Shown here in pieces: positions 22,003 through 35,400 of a DNA stretch of 64,000 nucleotides. How positions within the stretch are numbered: the first letter of the stretch is position 1; each line of letters begins with the position of its first letter. A model generated the notes under the pieces. That model did not search any database. It worked only from the letters and a program-made list of their open reading frames with translations, and had not been told where the DNA came from. The position numbers and the translations under genes are program-made. The stretch lies in NCBI GenBank assembly GCA_014058105.1, contig JACGCM010001441.1, forward strand, positions 992,001 to 1,056,000, read 5' to 3'. Origin of the DNA: Kingdonia uniflora. Lineage: Eukaryota > Streptophyta > Magnoliopsida > Ranunculales > Circaeasteraceae.

Positions 22003-25000
22003 TATGCCGGGAATGTTGCGTGCCATTCGGTAACTATCCGAGCTTATTGCCGGCCAAAAAGAAACTCTAAACCAAGATTCCACATCTCAAACGAGATGCG
22101 GATAACCAAGTTTCTCAGAATTGCAATCTAAAGCATCTGAGTGGGGTGAAATTCGTATCGGTCTTAATTTAAAATTGGGAGTATTGTGATTTGTTTGGCA
22201 ACTATTCTTGGCTGTTTTAAGTTAAGAAGAAACTCTTTACCATGATCCAACCTCTCAAACGTGTAGCCGACAGTCATGCTTCTAAGAATTGTGATCTAAA
22301 GCATCGGAATGGTACAAAATCCATACAGGTCTTAAATTAAAATTGGGACTATTGCGATTCATTTGGTAACTATCCATGATTATTGACGGTCGAAAGAAGC
22401 TGTTCACAATGATCCAACCTCTCAAATGTGTTGCCGGTAGCCAAGCTTCTAAGAATTGTGTTCTAAAGAATAAAAATTGTATGAAATTTATACCGGTCTA
22501 AATTTTTAACCCAGAATATTGCGTGTCATTTGGTAAATATCTTGGCTTGTTATCGCTCATAAACAAATTCTTAACCACGATCCAACCTCTCAAACGAGTT
22601 GCCAGTAGCCGAATTACTCAGAATTACGATTTAAAGCATCGGAGTAGGGTAAAATCCGTACTGGTCTTAAATTAAAGCCAGGAGTATTGCAATTCATTCG
22701 GTAAGTATCCCAGCTTGTTATCGGTCAGAAAGAAACTCTTCACCATGATCCAACTTCTCAACTGAGATGCCGGTAGCCAAGCTTCTATAATTTGTGTTCT
22801 AAAGCGTCGGAATGGTATAAAATCCGTACCGGTCTAAAATTATAGCCAGGAATATTGCGTGTCATTTGGTAACTATCCTAGCTTGTTATCGGCCAAGAAG
22901 AAACTCTAAACCACGATTCAACCTCTCAAATGAGTTGCGGATAGCCAAGTTTATCGGAAATGTGATCTAAAGCATCACAGTAGGGTAAAATCCGAAACAG
23001 TTTTAATTTAAAGCCAGGAGTATTGTGATATGTTTGGTAACTATCCTTGGTTGTTTTAAGTCAAAAAGATACTTTTCACAATGATCAAACCTCTCAAACG
23101 AGTTATCTGTAGCAATGCTTCAATGAATTGCGATCTAAAACATCGAAATGGTATGAAATATGTACCGATGCTAAATTAAAGACATGAGTATTACAATTCA
23201 TTTGGTAACTATCCTTGATTGCTGACGGTGAAAAAGGAACTCATCACCATGATCCAACCTCTCAAACGCATTGCAGGTAGCCAAGCTTCTAAAAATTGTG
23301 TCCTAAAGCATCGGAACGGTATGTAATCCTTACCAGTCTAAAACTTTAGCCAGGAATGTTGCGTGTCATTTGGTAACTTTCTTAGCTTGTTGTCGGCCAA
23401 GAAAAATCTTTTAGCCACGATTCAACCACACAAACGATTTGTCGATAGCCAAGTTTACCATAATTGCGATCTAAAGCATCGGACTGGGGTGATATCTGCA
23501 ACAGTCTTAAATTAATACCAGGAGTGTTTTAATTCATTTTAGAACTATCCTTGCTTGTTACTGGTCGATAAAAAAATAATTCACCATGATCCAACCTCTT
23601 AAACGAGTTGCCGGTAGCTGAGTTTATCCGAATTGCGATACAAAGCATCGAAATGGTGCAAAATTTGTACCAGTCATAAATTAAAGCCGGGAATGATGCG
23701 ATCTATTTGGTAACAATCCTAGTTTGTTGTCGGTAGAAAGGAAACTCTTCACCAGGATCTAACCTCAATCGAGTTGACGGTAGCTAAGCTTCTAAGAATT
23801 GTGATCTAATATTAGAGTGGGTTGAAATTCCTACGAATCATAAATTAAAGCTGGGAGTGTTGCAATTCATTTTATATCTATCCTTGCTTATTGTCGGTCG
23901 AAGAAAAACTCTTCAGCACGATCCAACCTCTCAAACTAGTTACCGATAGCCAAGATTCTAATAATTGTGTTCTAAATCGGTGGAATTGTATAAAATCCGT
24001 ACCGGTCAAAAATTATAGTCGAGAATGCTGTATTCCATTTGGTAACTATCCGAGCCCGTTGTCGGTCATAAATAAATTATTATCCACGATTTAACCTCTC
24101 AAATGAGTTACCGGTAGCCAAATTTCTCATAATTGGTACGAAATACATTCCATTCATAAATTATAGCTGGGAGTGCTACGATTCATTTGGTAACTATCCT
24201 AGCTTTGTTTTGGTAAAAAAGAAACTTTTCACCATGATCCAACTTTTCAAACGAGTTGTCGGTAGCCAAACTCCTAAGAATTGCGTTCTAAAACATCGGA
24301 GTGGTGCGAAATCTGTACCATTCTTAAATTAAAGCCGGGGGAGTGTTGCTAGCCATTTTGAAACTATCTTATAGCTTGTTGTTGGTTATAAAAAAACTCT
24401 TACCCACAATTAAACCCCTCAAACGAATTGCCGGTAGCCAAATTCTCAAAATTGGGAGCTAAAGCATCGAAGTGATGCGAAATTCGTATCGGTCTTAAAT
24501 TAAATCCAAGAGTGCTGCAATTCATTTGGTAACTATCCTTGATGTTTGACTGTCGAAAAGAAACTCTTTACCACGATCCAATATCTCAAACGAGTTGCTG
24601 ATAGCTGAGTTTTTCAATATTGTGATCTAAAGAATCAGAGTGGTACAAAATCCGTACTTGTCATAAATTAAAGTTGAGAGTGTTACGATTTATTTGTTAA
24701 CTATCCAAGCCTATTGTCGGTAAAAAAAAGCTCTTCACTACGATCCAACCTCTCAAATGAGTTGTCGGTAGCCAAACTTCGAGAATTGTGTTCTAAAGCA
24801 TCGGGATGGTATGAAATCCGTACCAGACTTAAATTAAAACCGGGAGTGTTATGATTCATTTGGAAACTATCTGAGCTAGTTGTTAGTCTAAAAGAATTTC
24901 TTAACCACGATCCAACCTCTTAAACGAATTGTTGGTAGTCGAGTTTCTCATAATTGCAATCCAAAGATCGTAGTGGTGCGAAAACTGTACCGGTAATAAA

Positions 25001-25355
25001 TTAAAGCCAGGAGTGTTTATGATTCATTTGGTAACTATCCTAGTTTGTTCTCGGTAAAAAAGAAAAACTTCAGCAGGATTCAAGGTCTCAAACGAGTTGC
25101 CGGTAGACAAGCTTCTACGAATTGCCATCTAAACCACCGGAATGATACGAAATTCGTACAGGTTTTAAATTAAAACCGTGAATATAGCGATTTATTTGGT
25201 AACAATCCATGATTGTTGATAGTCAAAAAGAAACTCTACACCACTATCAAACCTCTCAAACATGTTGCTGGCAAGCAAGTTTTTAAGAATTATGTTTTAA
25301 AGTACAGGAATGGTACAAAATCCGTACAGGTCTTAACTTAAAACCGGGAGTGATG
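22003..25355. repeat. 168-bp satellite array, end of domain I and transition
   Basis: The satellite resumes in phase at TATGCCGGGAATGTTGCGTG. The GGAATGTTGCGTGTCATTTG subtype persists to about 23.4 kb and is not seen after about 24 kb. Near 24.5 kb the first monomer with CTTGATGTTTGACTGTCGAA appears, foreshadowing the later subtypes. The open frame at 23891-24094 is a satellite translation. Confidence 0.95.
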
Positions 25356-25495
25356 ACCATTGGGCTCTTGGCCCTGTGGTTGTTGTACCTCTCCACCTAG
25401 AGAAAGGTCGTGGGTTCGAAACCACATGGGGCTAGAAACTCAGGGTTACGGATCCCTATATAAAACTGGATTGCCTTGCAAAAAAAAAAAAAAAA
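25356..25495 (+). mobile_element. tRNA-derived SINE, near full length
   Basis: About 140 bp. A 5' part (GGGCTCTTGGCCCTGTGGTT, the probable pol III A box region) is followed by the B box GGTTCGAAACC at 25413-25423, then GGAAACTCAGGG-type body sequence, GGATCCCTATATAAAACTGG and an A tail of about 17. Flanks AAAACCGGGAGTGATG (left, 25340-25355) and AAACCCGGCAATGGTG (right, from about 25494) fit an imperfect target duplication. It is the most complete SINE here, with a 5' half different from the five HOR-borne copies, so it is probably an independent insertion of the same or a related family. Confidence 0.85.
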
Positions 25496-28400
25496 ACCCG
25501 GCAATGGTGTGATTTATTTGGTAACTATTCTAGCTTATTGTCGGTCGAAAAGAAATCTTCACCATAATACAACCTATGAAACGAGTTGCCAGTAGCCAAG
25601 CTTCTAAGAATTGCGTTTTAAAGCATCGGAGTGGTATAAAATCCGTACCATTCATAAATTAAAGCCGGAAGTATTACTATTAATTTTAAAACTATCCTAG
25701 GCTGTTGTCGGTCATAAAGAAACTTTTAACCGCGATTGAAGCCCTCAAATAAGTTGCCGGTAGCCAAGCTTCTCAAAATTGAGAACTAAAGCATCGGAGT
25801 GGGGCAAAATTCGTATCGGTCTCAAATTAAAGCCGGGAGTGTTGCAACACATTTGGTAACTATCCGAGCTTGTTGTTGGTCAAAAAGAAATTCTTAACCA
25901 TGATCCAACCTCTTAAACGAGTTGCCGGTAGACGATTTTCCATAATTATTATCTAAAGCATCGGAGTGGTACGAAATCTATACCGTTCTTAAATTAAAGC
26001 TGGGAGTGTCGTTACTCATTTTGAAACTATCCTACCTTGTTGTCGTTCATAAAAAAACTCTTAACCATGATTGAAACCCTCAAACGAGTTGCCATTAGCC
26101 AAGTTCATCAAAATTGCGATCTAAAGCATTGGAGTGGGGCGAAATCCGTACCGGTCTTAAATTTAATCCAGGAATTTTATGATTAATTTAGGACCAATCC
26201 GAGCCTGTTGGCGGTCTAAAAGAAATTCTTAACCACGATCCAAACTCTTAAACGAGTTGCCGGTAGACGAGTTTCTCATAATTGCGATCTAAAGCATCGG
26301 AATGGTGCGAAATCCGTACAGGCCTTAAATTAAAACCGGGAGTGATGCGATTCACCACGATCCAACCTTTGATTTCTAATAGTCGAAAAGAAACTCTTCA
26401 CCATGATCCAACCTTTCAAATGAGTTGCCAGTAGCTGAGTTTTTCATAATTTCTATTTAAAGCATCGGAGATGTACGAAATCGATGCCGTTCAGAAATTA
26501 AAGCCGGGAGTACTGTGATTCATTTGGTAACTATCCTTGCTTGTTATCGGTCGAAAAGAAAATCTTCACCATGATTGAACCCCTCAAATGAGATACCGGT
26601 AGCTAAGTTTCATAAAATTTAGAATTAAAGCATCGGAGTGGGGCGAAATCCGCACTGGTCTTAAATTACAACTGGGAGTGTTTCTATACATTTGGCAACG
26701 ATCCTTGATGTTTGACTATTGAAACGAAACTCATAACCACGATCCAACATCTCAAATGAGTTACTGGAAGCTATCCTAGCTTGTTTTTAGTCGAAAAGAA
26801 AATCTTTAAAATGATCCAACCTCTTAAACGAGTTGTCGGCAGACGTGTTTCTCATAATTACAATCTAAAGCATCGTAGTAGTGGCAAATCCATACCGATA
26901 ATAAATTAAATCCAGGAGTGATGCGATTTATTTGGAAACAATCCCAACCTGTTGTTGGTAAAAAAAAAACTGTTCACCACGATCCAACCTCTCGAACGAG
27001 TTGCTCGTAGCCAAGCTTCAAAGAATTGCGATCTAAAGCGCTGAAATGTATGAAATTCGTGCAACTTTTAATTTAAAACTGGGATTGTTGCGATTCATTT
27101 GGGAACAATCTTTGATATTTGACGATTGACATGAAACTCTTTACCACGATCCAGCCTCTCAAACAAGTTGCCAGTAGTAAAGCTTCTATGAATTGTGTTA
27201 TAAAGCATTGGAAGGGTACAAAATTCATACCATTTTTATATTAATGTCGGGAGTATTGCAAGAAATTTTGAAACTATCCTAGCTTGCTTTTGGTCTGAAA
27301 GAAACTCTTAACCATGATTGAGCACCTCAAACGAGTTGCCTGTAACCATGATTCTTAAAATTGCGATCTAAAGAATCGGAGTGGGGGGAAATCCGTACCG
27401 GTCCTAAATTAAAGCAGGGTGTAATATAATTCATTTGGTAAACTATTCTTGCTTGTTGTCGGCCGAAAAAAACTCTTTATCACGATCTAACCTCTCAAAC
27501 GAGTTGTCCGTAGCCAAGCTTCAAATAATTGCGATATAAAGTACTGAAATATATGAAATCTGTATGGGTTTTAAATATAAATAGGGATTGCTACGATTCA
27601 TTTGGTAACAATCTTTGATGTTTGATGGTTGACATGAAACTCTTTACCACGATTCAACCTCTCAAACAAGTTGCTAGTAGCCAAGTTTCTCAGAATTGCG
27701 ATCTAAAGCATCGGTGTGGTGCAAAATCTGTACTGGTCATTAATTAAATCTAGGAATGATGCAATTCATTTGGTGATCTAAAGAATCGAAGTGGTGCAAA
27801 ATTTGTACCGGTCATAAATTAAAGCTGTGAGTGTTGCGATTTATTTGGTAACTTTCCTAGCTTGCTGTCGATCGTAAAGAAACTTTTCACCACTATTCAA
27901 CCTCCTAAACGAGTTGCCCGTAGACAAGTTTCTATGAATTGCTATCTAAAGTGCCAAAATATATAAAATCTCTGCGAGATTGTTGCGATTCATTTGGTAA
28001 CAATATTTGATGCTTGACGGTCGACATGAAGCTCTTCACTACGATTCAACCTCTCAAACTAGTTGCCAGTAGCCAAGTTTCTCCGAATTGCAATCTAAAG
28101 AATCGGAGTGGTGCGAAATCCGTACCAGTCATAAATTAAATCCAGAAGTGATGCAATTCATTTGGTAACAATCCTAGCTTATTGTCATTCGAGAAATAAC
28201 TCTTCACGACGATCCAACCTCTTAAACGAGTTGTCATTAGTAAAGCTTCTAAGAATTGCGATATAAAGAGCCAGAATGGTACTTAATCATTACAGGTCCT
28301 AATTTAAGACCGGAAGTATTGTAATTCATTTGGTAACTACCCTTGATTGTTGATAGTCGTAAGGAATCTCTTCACCACGATCCAACTTTTTGAATGAGTT

Positions 28401-29287
28401 GTCGTTAGCCCAGTTTCTCAGAATTCCGATTTAAAGCATCGGAGTGGTACGAAAGACTTACCGGTCATAAATTAAAGTCGGGATTATTGCGATTCATTTG
28501 CTAAATATAGTAGCTTGTTGTGGGTCTAAAAAAAACTCTTCACCATGATCCAACCTCTCAAACGAGTTGCTTGTAGCCAAGCTTCAAAGAATTGCGATCT
28601 AAAGCACCAAAATGTATGAAATTCGTACACGTCTAAAAATAAAACCGGGATTGTTGCGATTAATTTTGTAACAATATTTGATGTTTGACGGTCAGCATGA
28701 AACTCTTCACCACGATCAAACCTCTCAAAAAAGTTACCTATAGCCGAGTTTCTCATAATTGGGATCTATTGTATCGAAGTTGTACAAAATCCGCATTGCG
28801 TATATATTAATGTCGGGAGTACTGCAAGTCATTTTAAAACTATCTTGGCCTGTTGTCGGTCATAAAGAACCTCTTAACCATGATTGAACACCTCAAACAA
28901 GTTGCCAGAAGCCAAGTTTCTTAAAATTGCGATCTAAAGTATCAAAGTGGGGCGAAATCCGTCCTAGTCAAAAATTAAAGCCAGGTGTGATACGATTCAT
29001 TTGGGAACAATCCAAGCTGGTTGTCGGTAAAAAAAAAAACTCTTGACCACGATCCAACCTCTCAAACGAGTTGCCCGTAACCAAGCTTCTAAGAATTACG
29101 ATTTAAAGCACCGAAATGTACGAAATTCGTACAGGTTTTAAATTTAAGCAGGGATTGTTACGATTTATTTGGTAACAATCTTTGATGTTTAGCGGTCGAC
29201 ATGAAAATCTTTACCACGATCCAACCACTCAAACAAGTTGCCAGCAGCGTAGTTTTTTCTGAAATGGGATCTAAAGCATTAGAGTGG
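25496..29287. repeat. 168-bp satellite array, transition to domain II
   Basis: Satellite in the same orientation. New monomer types become regular from about 27.1 kb: one with GGTAACAATCTTTGATGTTT then GACATGAAACTC, and one with TTAAGACCGGAAGTATTG (first near 28305) joined to GTTGATAGTCG and AATCTCTTCACC. Several deletions shift the phase, for example near 26350, 26765 and 27770. No gene is seen. Confidence 0.94.
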
Positions 29288-29413
29288 TTGTGAACCTCCA
29301 CCAAGAGACACCAAGAGAGGAGTCGTGGGTTCGAAACCCATGGGGTTGGAAACTCAGGGTTACGGATCCCTATATAAAACCGGCTTGCCTTTGAAAAATG
29401 AAAAAAGAAAAAA
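29288..29413 (+). mobile_element. SINE, founder-type insertion in the satellite
   Basis: TTGTGAACCTCCACCAAGAG opens the element, the B box GGTTCGAAACC lies at 29328-29338, and the tail is GGATCCCTATATAAAACCGG plus an A-rich run. The flanks AAGCATTAGAGTGG (left, to 29287) and AAGCATCAGAGTGG (right, 29415-29428) form a 14-bp target duplication with one mismatch. Related monomers without the SINE (for example near 30420 and 32480) show the empty site with one copy of AAGCATCAGAGTGG. The other four HOR-borne SINEs sit at this same base. Confidence 0.9.
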
Positions 29414-32400
29414 AAAGCATCAGAGTGGTGTGAAATCCATACAAGTCATAAATTAAATCCAGGAGTGATGCGATTCATTTGGTAACTATCCTAGTTTGTT
29501 GTCAGTCGAAAAGTACCTCGTCATGGCAATCTAACCTCTTAAACGAGTTATCGTTAGTAAAGCTTCTAAGAATTGTGATCTAAAGAACCGAAATGGTACA
29601 AATCAGTACAGGTCTTAAATTAAGACCGGAACTGTTGTGATTCATTTGGTAGCTATCCTTGATTGTTGATAGTCAAAAAGAATCTCTTCACCATGATCCA
29701 ACCTTTCAAACGAGTTGTCGGTAGCCGAGTTGCTAAGAATTGCAATTTAAAGCATCGTAGTGGTACGAAATACTTATCGGTCATAAATTAATGTTGGGAG
29801 TGTTACAATTCACTTAGTAACTTTCCTAGTTTGTTGTCAGTCGAAAGAAACTCTTTACCATGATCTAACCTCTCAATCGAGTTGCCGGTTGCTAGGCTTC
29901 TAGGAATTGTGTTCTACAGCATCGGAGCGGTGTGAAATCCTTACCGTTCTTAAATTAAAGCCGAGAGTATTGCAAGTCATTTAGAAACAATCCTAGATTG
30001 TTGTCAGTCATAAAAAAAATCTTAACCACGATAGAACCCTTCAAACGAGTTGCCGTTAGCCAAGTTTCGTAAAATTATGATCTAAAGCACCGATGTGAGG
30101 CAAAATTCGTATCGGTCTTTAATTAAAGCTAGGAGTGCTTTGATTCATTTGGTAATTATCCTTGATTGTTGACCGTAGATAAAGAAACTCTTCACCATGA
30201 TACAACGTCTCAAACGAGTTGCCCATAACTAAGCTTCTAAGAATTGCGATCTAAAGTATCGAAATGTATGAAATCCGTATGGGTTTTAAATTAAATTGGG
30301 ATTGTTGCAATTAATTTGGTAACAATCTTTGATGTTTGACGGTCGACATGAAACTCTTCACCATGATCCAACCTCTCAAACATGTTACCAGTAACCAAGT
30401 TTCATAGAATTACGATCTAAAGCATCAGAGTGGTGTAAAATCCATACCGATCATAAATTAAATCCTGGAGTGATGCGATTCATTTGTTAACTATCCTAGC
30501 CTATTGTTAGTCAAAAAGTAACTATTCACAATGATTGAACCACTCAAACGAGTTGTCGTTTGCCAAGTTCTAAGAATTGCAATCTAAAGCTCTGGAATGG
30601 TACAAAATCTGCTCAAGTCTCAAATTAAGACCAACAGAATTGCGATTCATTTGGAAACTATCCTTGATTGTTGATAGTCGAATATAATCTCTTTACCGTG
30701 ATCCAACCTTTCAATCGAGTTGTCAGTAGCCGTGTTTCTCAATATTATGATTTAAAGCATCGGAATGGATCGAAATACTTACCGGTCATAAATTATTGCT
30801 AGGAGTGTTGCGATTCATTTGGTAACTTTCCTAGCTTGTTGTCGATCAAAAAGATACTCTTCACCATGAGTTTTCGGTCTTAAAGAACCTTTTAACCACG
30901 ATTAAACCCCTCAAACAAGTTGCCGGAAGCCAAGTTTCATAAAATTGCGATCTAAAGCATCTGTGAGGGGCGAAATTCATATCAGGCTTAAATTAAAACC
31001 AAAACTATACCGATTCATTTGGAAACTATCATTGATAGTTGACCGTCAAAATGAAACTCTTCCCCAAGATCTAACATCAGAAACGAGTTACTGGTAGCCA
31101 AATTTCTCATAATTGTGATCTAAAGCATCGAAGTGGTACAGAATCCGTATCGGCCATAAATCAAAGCTGGGAGTGATGCGATTCATTTGGTAGCTATCCA
31201 TGCTTGTTGTTGGTCGAACAAAAGCTCTTCACCACGATTGAACCTCTGAAACGACTTGCCCCTGAAACGAGTTGCCCATAGCCTAGTTTCAATTAATTGT
31301 GATCTAAAGAACCGAAATGTATGAAATCCATACGGGCTTTAAATTAAAACTGGGATTTTTGCGATTCATTTGGTAACAATCTTTTATTTTTTTCGGTCGG
31401 CATGAAACTCTTCAACGCGATCCAACCTCTGAAACAAGTTGCCAGTAGCCAAGTTTCCTAGAATTGTGATCGAAAGCAATAGAGTGGTGCGAAATCCATA
31501 CCGATCATAAATTAAATCTAGGAGTAGTGCGATTCATTTGGTAATTATCCTAGCTTATTGTCAATCGAAAAGTAACTCTTCACGATGATCCAACCTCTTA
31601 AATGAGTTGTCGTTAGCAAAACATCTAAGAATTGCGATCTAAAGAACCGGATTGGTGCAAAATTAGTACAGGTCTTAAATTAAGACCGGATGTGTTGTGA
31701 TTCATTTGGTAACTATCCTTGAATATTGATAGCTGAAAAGAGTCTCTTCACCATGATCCAACCTTTCAAATGAGTTGTCAGTAGCCGAGTTGCTCAGAAT
31801 TGCGATTAAAAGCATCGGAGTGGTACGAAATACTTACTGGTCATAAACTAAAGCCGAGAGTGTTACGATTCATTTAGTTACTTTCCTATCTTGCTGTCGG
31901 TCAAAAGAAACTCTTCACCATGATCCAACCTCTCAATCAAGTTGCCGGTTGCTAGGCTTCTAGGAAATGCGTTCTAAAGTATCGAAGTGGTTTAAAATCC
32001 GTACCATTCTTAAATTAAAGCTGGGAGTATTGCAATTCATTTTGAAACTATCCTAAAATGTTGTCGGTCATAAAGATACTTTTTACCACGATTGAACCCT
32101 TCAAACGAGCTGCCAGCAACCAAGTTTCTCAAAATAATAATCTAAAGCATCGATGTGGGGCGAAATTCATATCGTTCTTAAATTTAAACCTGGAGTGATG
32201 TGATTCATTTGGTAACTATCCATGATTGTGAACCATAGATAAAAACCCTTCACCAAGATCCAACGTCTCGAACGAGTTGCCTGTAGCCAAGCTCTTAAGA
32301 ATTACGATCTAAAGCACCTAAATATACGAAATCCGTACGGGTTTTAAATTAATACCGGGATTGTTCTAATTCATTTGGTAGCAATCATTGATGTTTGACG

Positions 32401-35400
32401 GTCGACATGAAACTCTTCACCGTGATCCAACCTCTCAAACAAGTTGCCAGAAGCCAAGTTTCTTAGAATTGGGATCTAAAGCATCAGAGTGGTGTAAAAT
32501 CCATACCGGTCATAAATTAAATCCAGGAGTGATGCGATTTATTTGGTAACTATCCTAGCTTGTTGTCAGTCCAAAAGTAAATCTTCACGACCATCCAAAC
32601 TCTCAAACGAGTTTTCGATAGCCAAACTTTTAAGAAATGGATCTAAAGCACCGGAATGGTACAAAATATGTTCAGGCCTTAAATTTTGTCTGGAAGTATT
32701 GCGATTCATTTGGCAACTACTTTTTAATGTTGATAGTCGAATATAATCTCTTCACAAGGATCCAACCTTTAAACGAGGTGTCGGTAGCCGAGTTCCTTAA
32801 AATTGCGATTTAAAGCATCAGAGTGGTACGAAGTACTTACCGGTCATAAATTAAAGCCGGGAGGGTTACGATTCATTTGCTAACTTTCCTAGCTTATTTT
32901 TGATCGAAAAGAAACTCTTCACCATGATCCAACCTCTCAAACGAGTTGCCGGTAGCCAAACTTCTTGGAATTGCGTTCCAAAGCATCGGAGTAGTGCGAA
33001 ATCCATACCTTCATGAATTAAAGCGTGGAGTGTTGCAAGTCATTTTAAAACTATCCTAGCCTTTTGTCCGTCATAAACAAACTTTTAACCACGATTGAAC
33101 CCCTCAAACGAGTTACCGGCAGCCAAGTTTCTCAAAATTGCGATCTAAAGCATCGGTGTAAGGCGAAATCTATATCGGTCTTAAATTAAAACCAGAAGTG
33201 TTGCAACATTTGGTAACTATCATTAATTGTTGACCGTCAAGAAGAAACTCTTCCCCAAGATCCAGCATCTCAAAGAGTTGCCGGTAGCCGAGTATCACAT
33301 AATTGTGATCTAAAGCTTCGGAGTGGTGTGAAATTCGTATCGTTCATAAATTAAAGCTGAGAGTGATGCGATTCATTTGCTAACAATACGGGATTTAAAT
33401 TAATTGCGATCTAAAGCATCGAAATGTATGAAATCCATACGGGATTTTAATTAAAACCAAGATTGTTGCAATTCATTTGGGAACAATCATTGATGTTTGA
33501 TGGTTGACATGAAACACATCACCGCGATCCAACCTCTCAAAAAAGTTGCCAGTAGCCAAGATTCTCAGAATTACGATCTAAAGCATCAGAGTGGTACGAA
33601 ATCCATACTGGTCATAAATAAAATCTAGGAGTGATGCGATTCATTTGGTAACTATCCAAGCTTGTAGTCAGTAGAAAAGTAACTCTTTACGACGATCCAA
33701 CCTCTCAAGCGAGTTGTCGTTAGAAAAGCTTCTAAGAATTGCGATCTAAAGAACCGGAATGGTACGAAATTAGTACGGGTCTTAAATTAAGACCAAAATT
33801 ATTGCGATTCATTTGGCAACTATCCTTGATTGTTGATAGACAAAAAGAATCTCTTCACCACGATCCAACCTTTCTAACGAGTTGTCGGTAGCCGAGTTTC
33901 TCAAAATTGCAATTTAAAGCATCGTAGTGGTACGAAATACTTATCGGTCATAAATTAAAGCCGAGAGTGTTGGGATTCATTTGGTAACTTTCCAAGCTTG
34001 TTGTCGGTCGAAAGAAACTTATCACCATGATCCAACCTCTCAAACGAGTTATCAATTTCTTGGCTTCTAGGAATTGCGTTCTAAAGAACCAGAGTTGTGC
34101 AAAATCTAAACTTTTCTTATATTTAAGCCGAGAGTGTTGCAAGTCATTTTGAAACTATCCAAGCTTGTTGTCAATCATAATGAAACTCTTAACCATGATT
34201 TATCCCCTCATAAAAGTTGCAGAAAGCCAAGTTTCTGAAAATTATGATCTAAAGCATCGGAGTGGGGCAAAATCAATATCGATAATAAATTAAACCCAGG
34301 AGTATTGCGATCTATCTTGTAACTATCCTTCATTGTTGAATATCGAAAGGAAACTATACCCCAAGATCCAACATCTTAAACGGGATGCCAGTAGCCGAGT
34401 TTCTCAGAATTACGATCTAAAGCATCGGAGCTGTGCGAAATCCGTATCTGTCATATATTAAAGCCTGAAGTGATGCAATTTATTTGGTTGCAATCTGAGC
34501 TTGCTGCTGGTAAAAAAAAAACCCTTTACCTCGATCCAACCTCTCAAACGAGTTGCCCGTAGCGAAGCTTCTAAGAATTACGATCTAAAGCACCGAAATG
34601 TATGAAATCCGTACGTCTTTTAAATTAAAATCGGGATTGTTGTGATTCATTTGGTAACAATCTTTGATGTATGACGGTCGACATGAAACTCTTCACCACG
34701 ATCCAACCTCTAAAAGAAGTTGCCAGTTGCCAAGTTACTCAGAATTGTGATCTAAAGCATCAGAGTGGTGTGAAATCCATACCTGTCATAAATAAAATCC
34801 AGGAGTGATGCGATTTATTTGGTAACTATCCAAGCTTGTTGTCAGTCGAAAAGAAACTCTTCACGACGATGCAACCTCTCAAACGAGTTGTTGTTTATCA
34901 AGCTTCTAGGAATTGCGATCTAAAGCACCGAAATGGTACAAAATCTGTTCAGGTTTTAAATTAAGACCGGAAGTATTGAAATTATTTTGGCAATTATCCT
35001 TTATTGCTGATAGTCGAATATAATCTCGTCACCAGGATCTAACCTTTCAAACAAGTGGTGGGTAACCGAGTTTCTCTGAATTCCGATTTAAAGCATTGTA
35101 GTGGTACGAAATACATACCGGTCATAAATTAAAGTTGGGAGTGTTGCGATTCATTTGGTAACTTTCCTAGCTTATTGTCGATCGAAAAGAAACTCTTCAC
35201 CACGATCCAACCTCTCAAACGAGTTGCGGGTAGCCAAACTTCTAGGAAATGCGTTTTAAAGCATCGGAGTGGTGCGAAATCCATACCGTTCTTAAATTAA
35301 AGCCGGGAGTATTGCAAGTCATTTTAAAACTATCCTAGCTTATTGTCGGCCATAAAGAAACTTTTAACCATGATTGAACCCCTCAAACGAGTTACCGATA

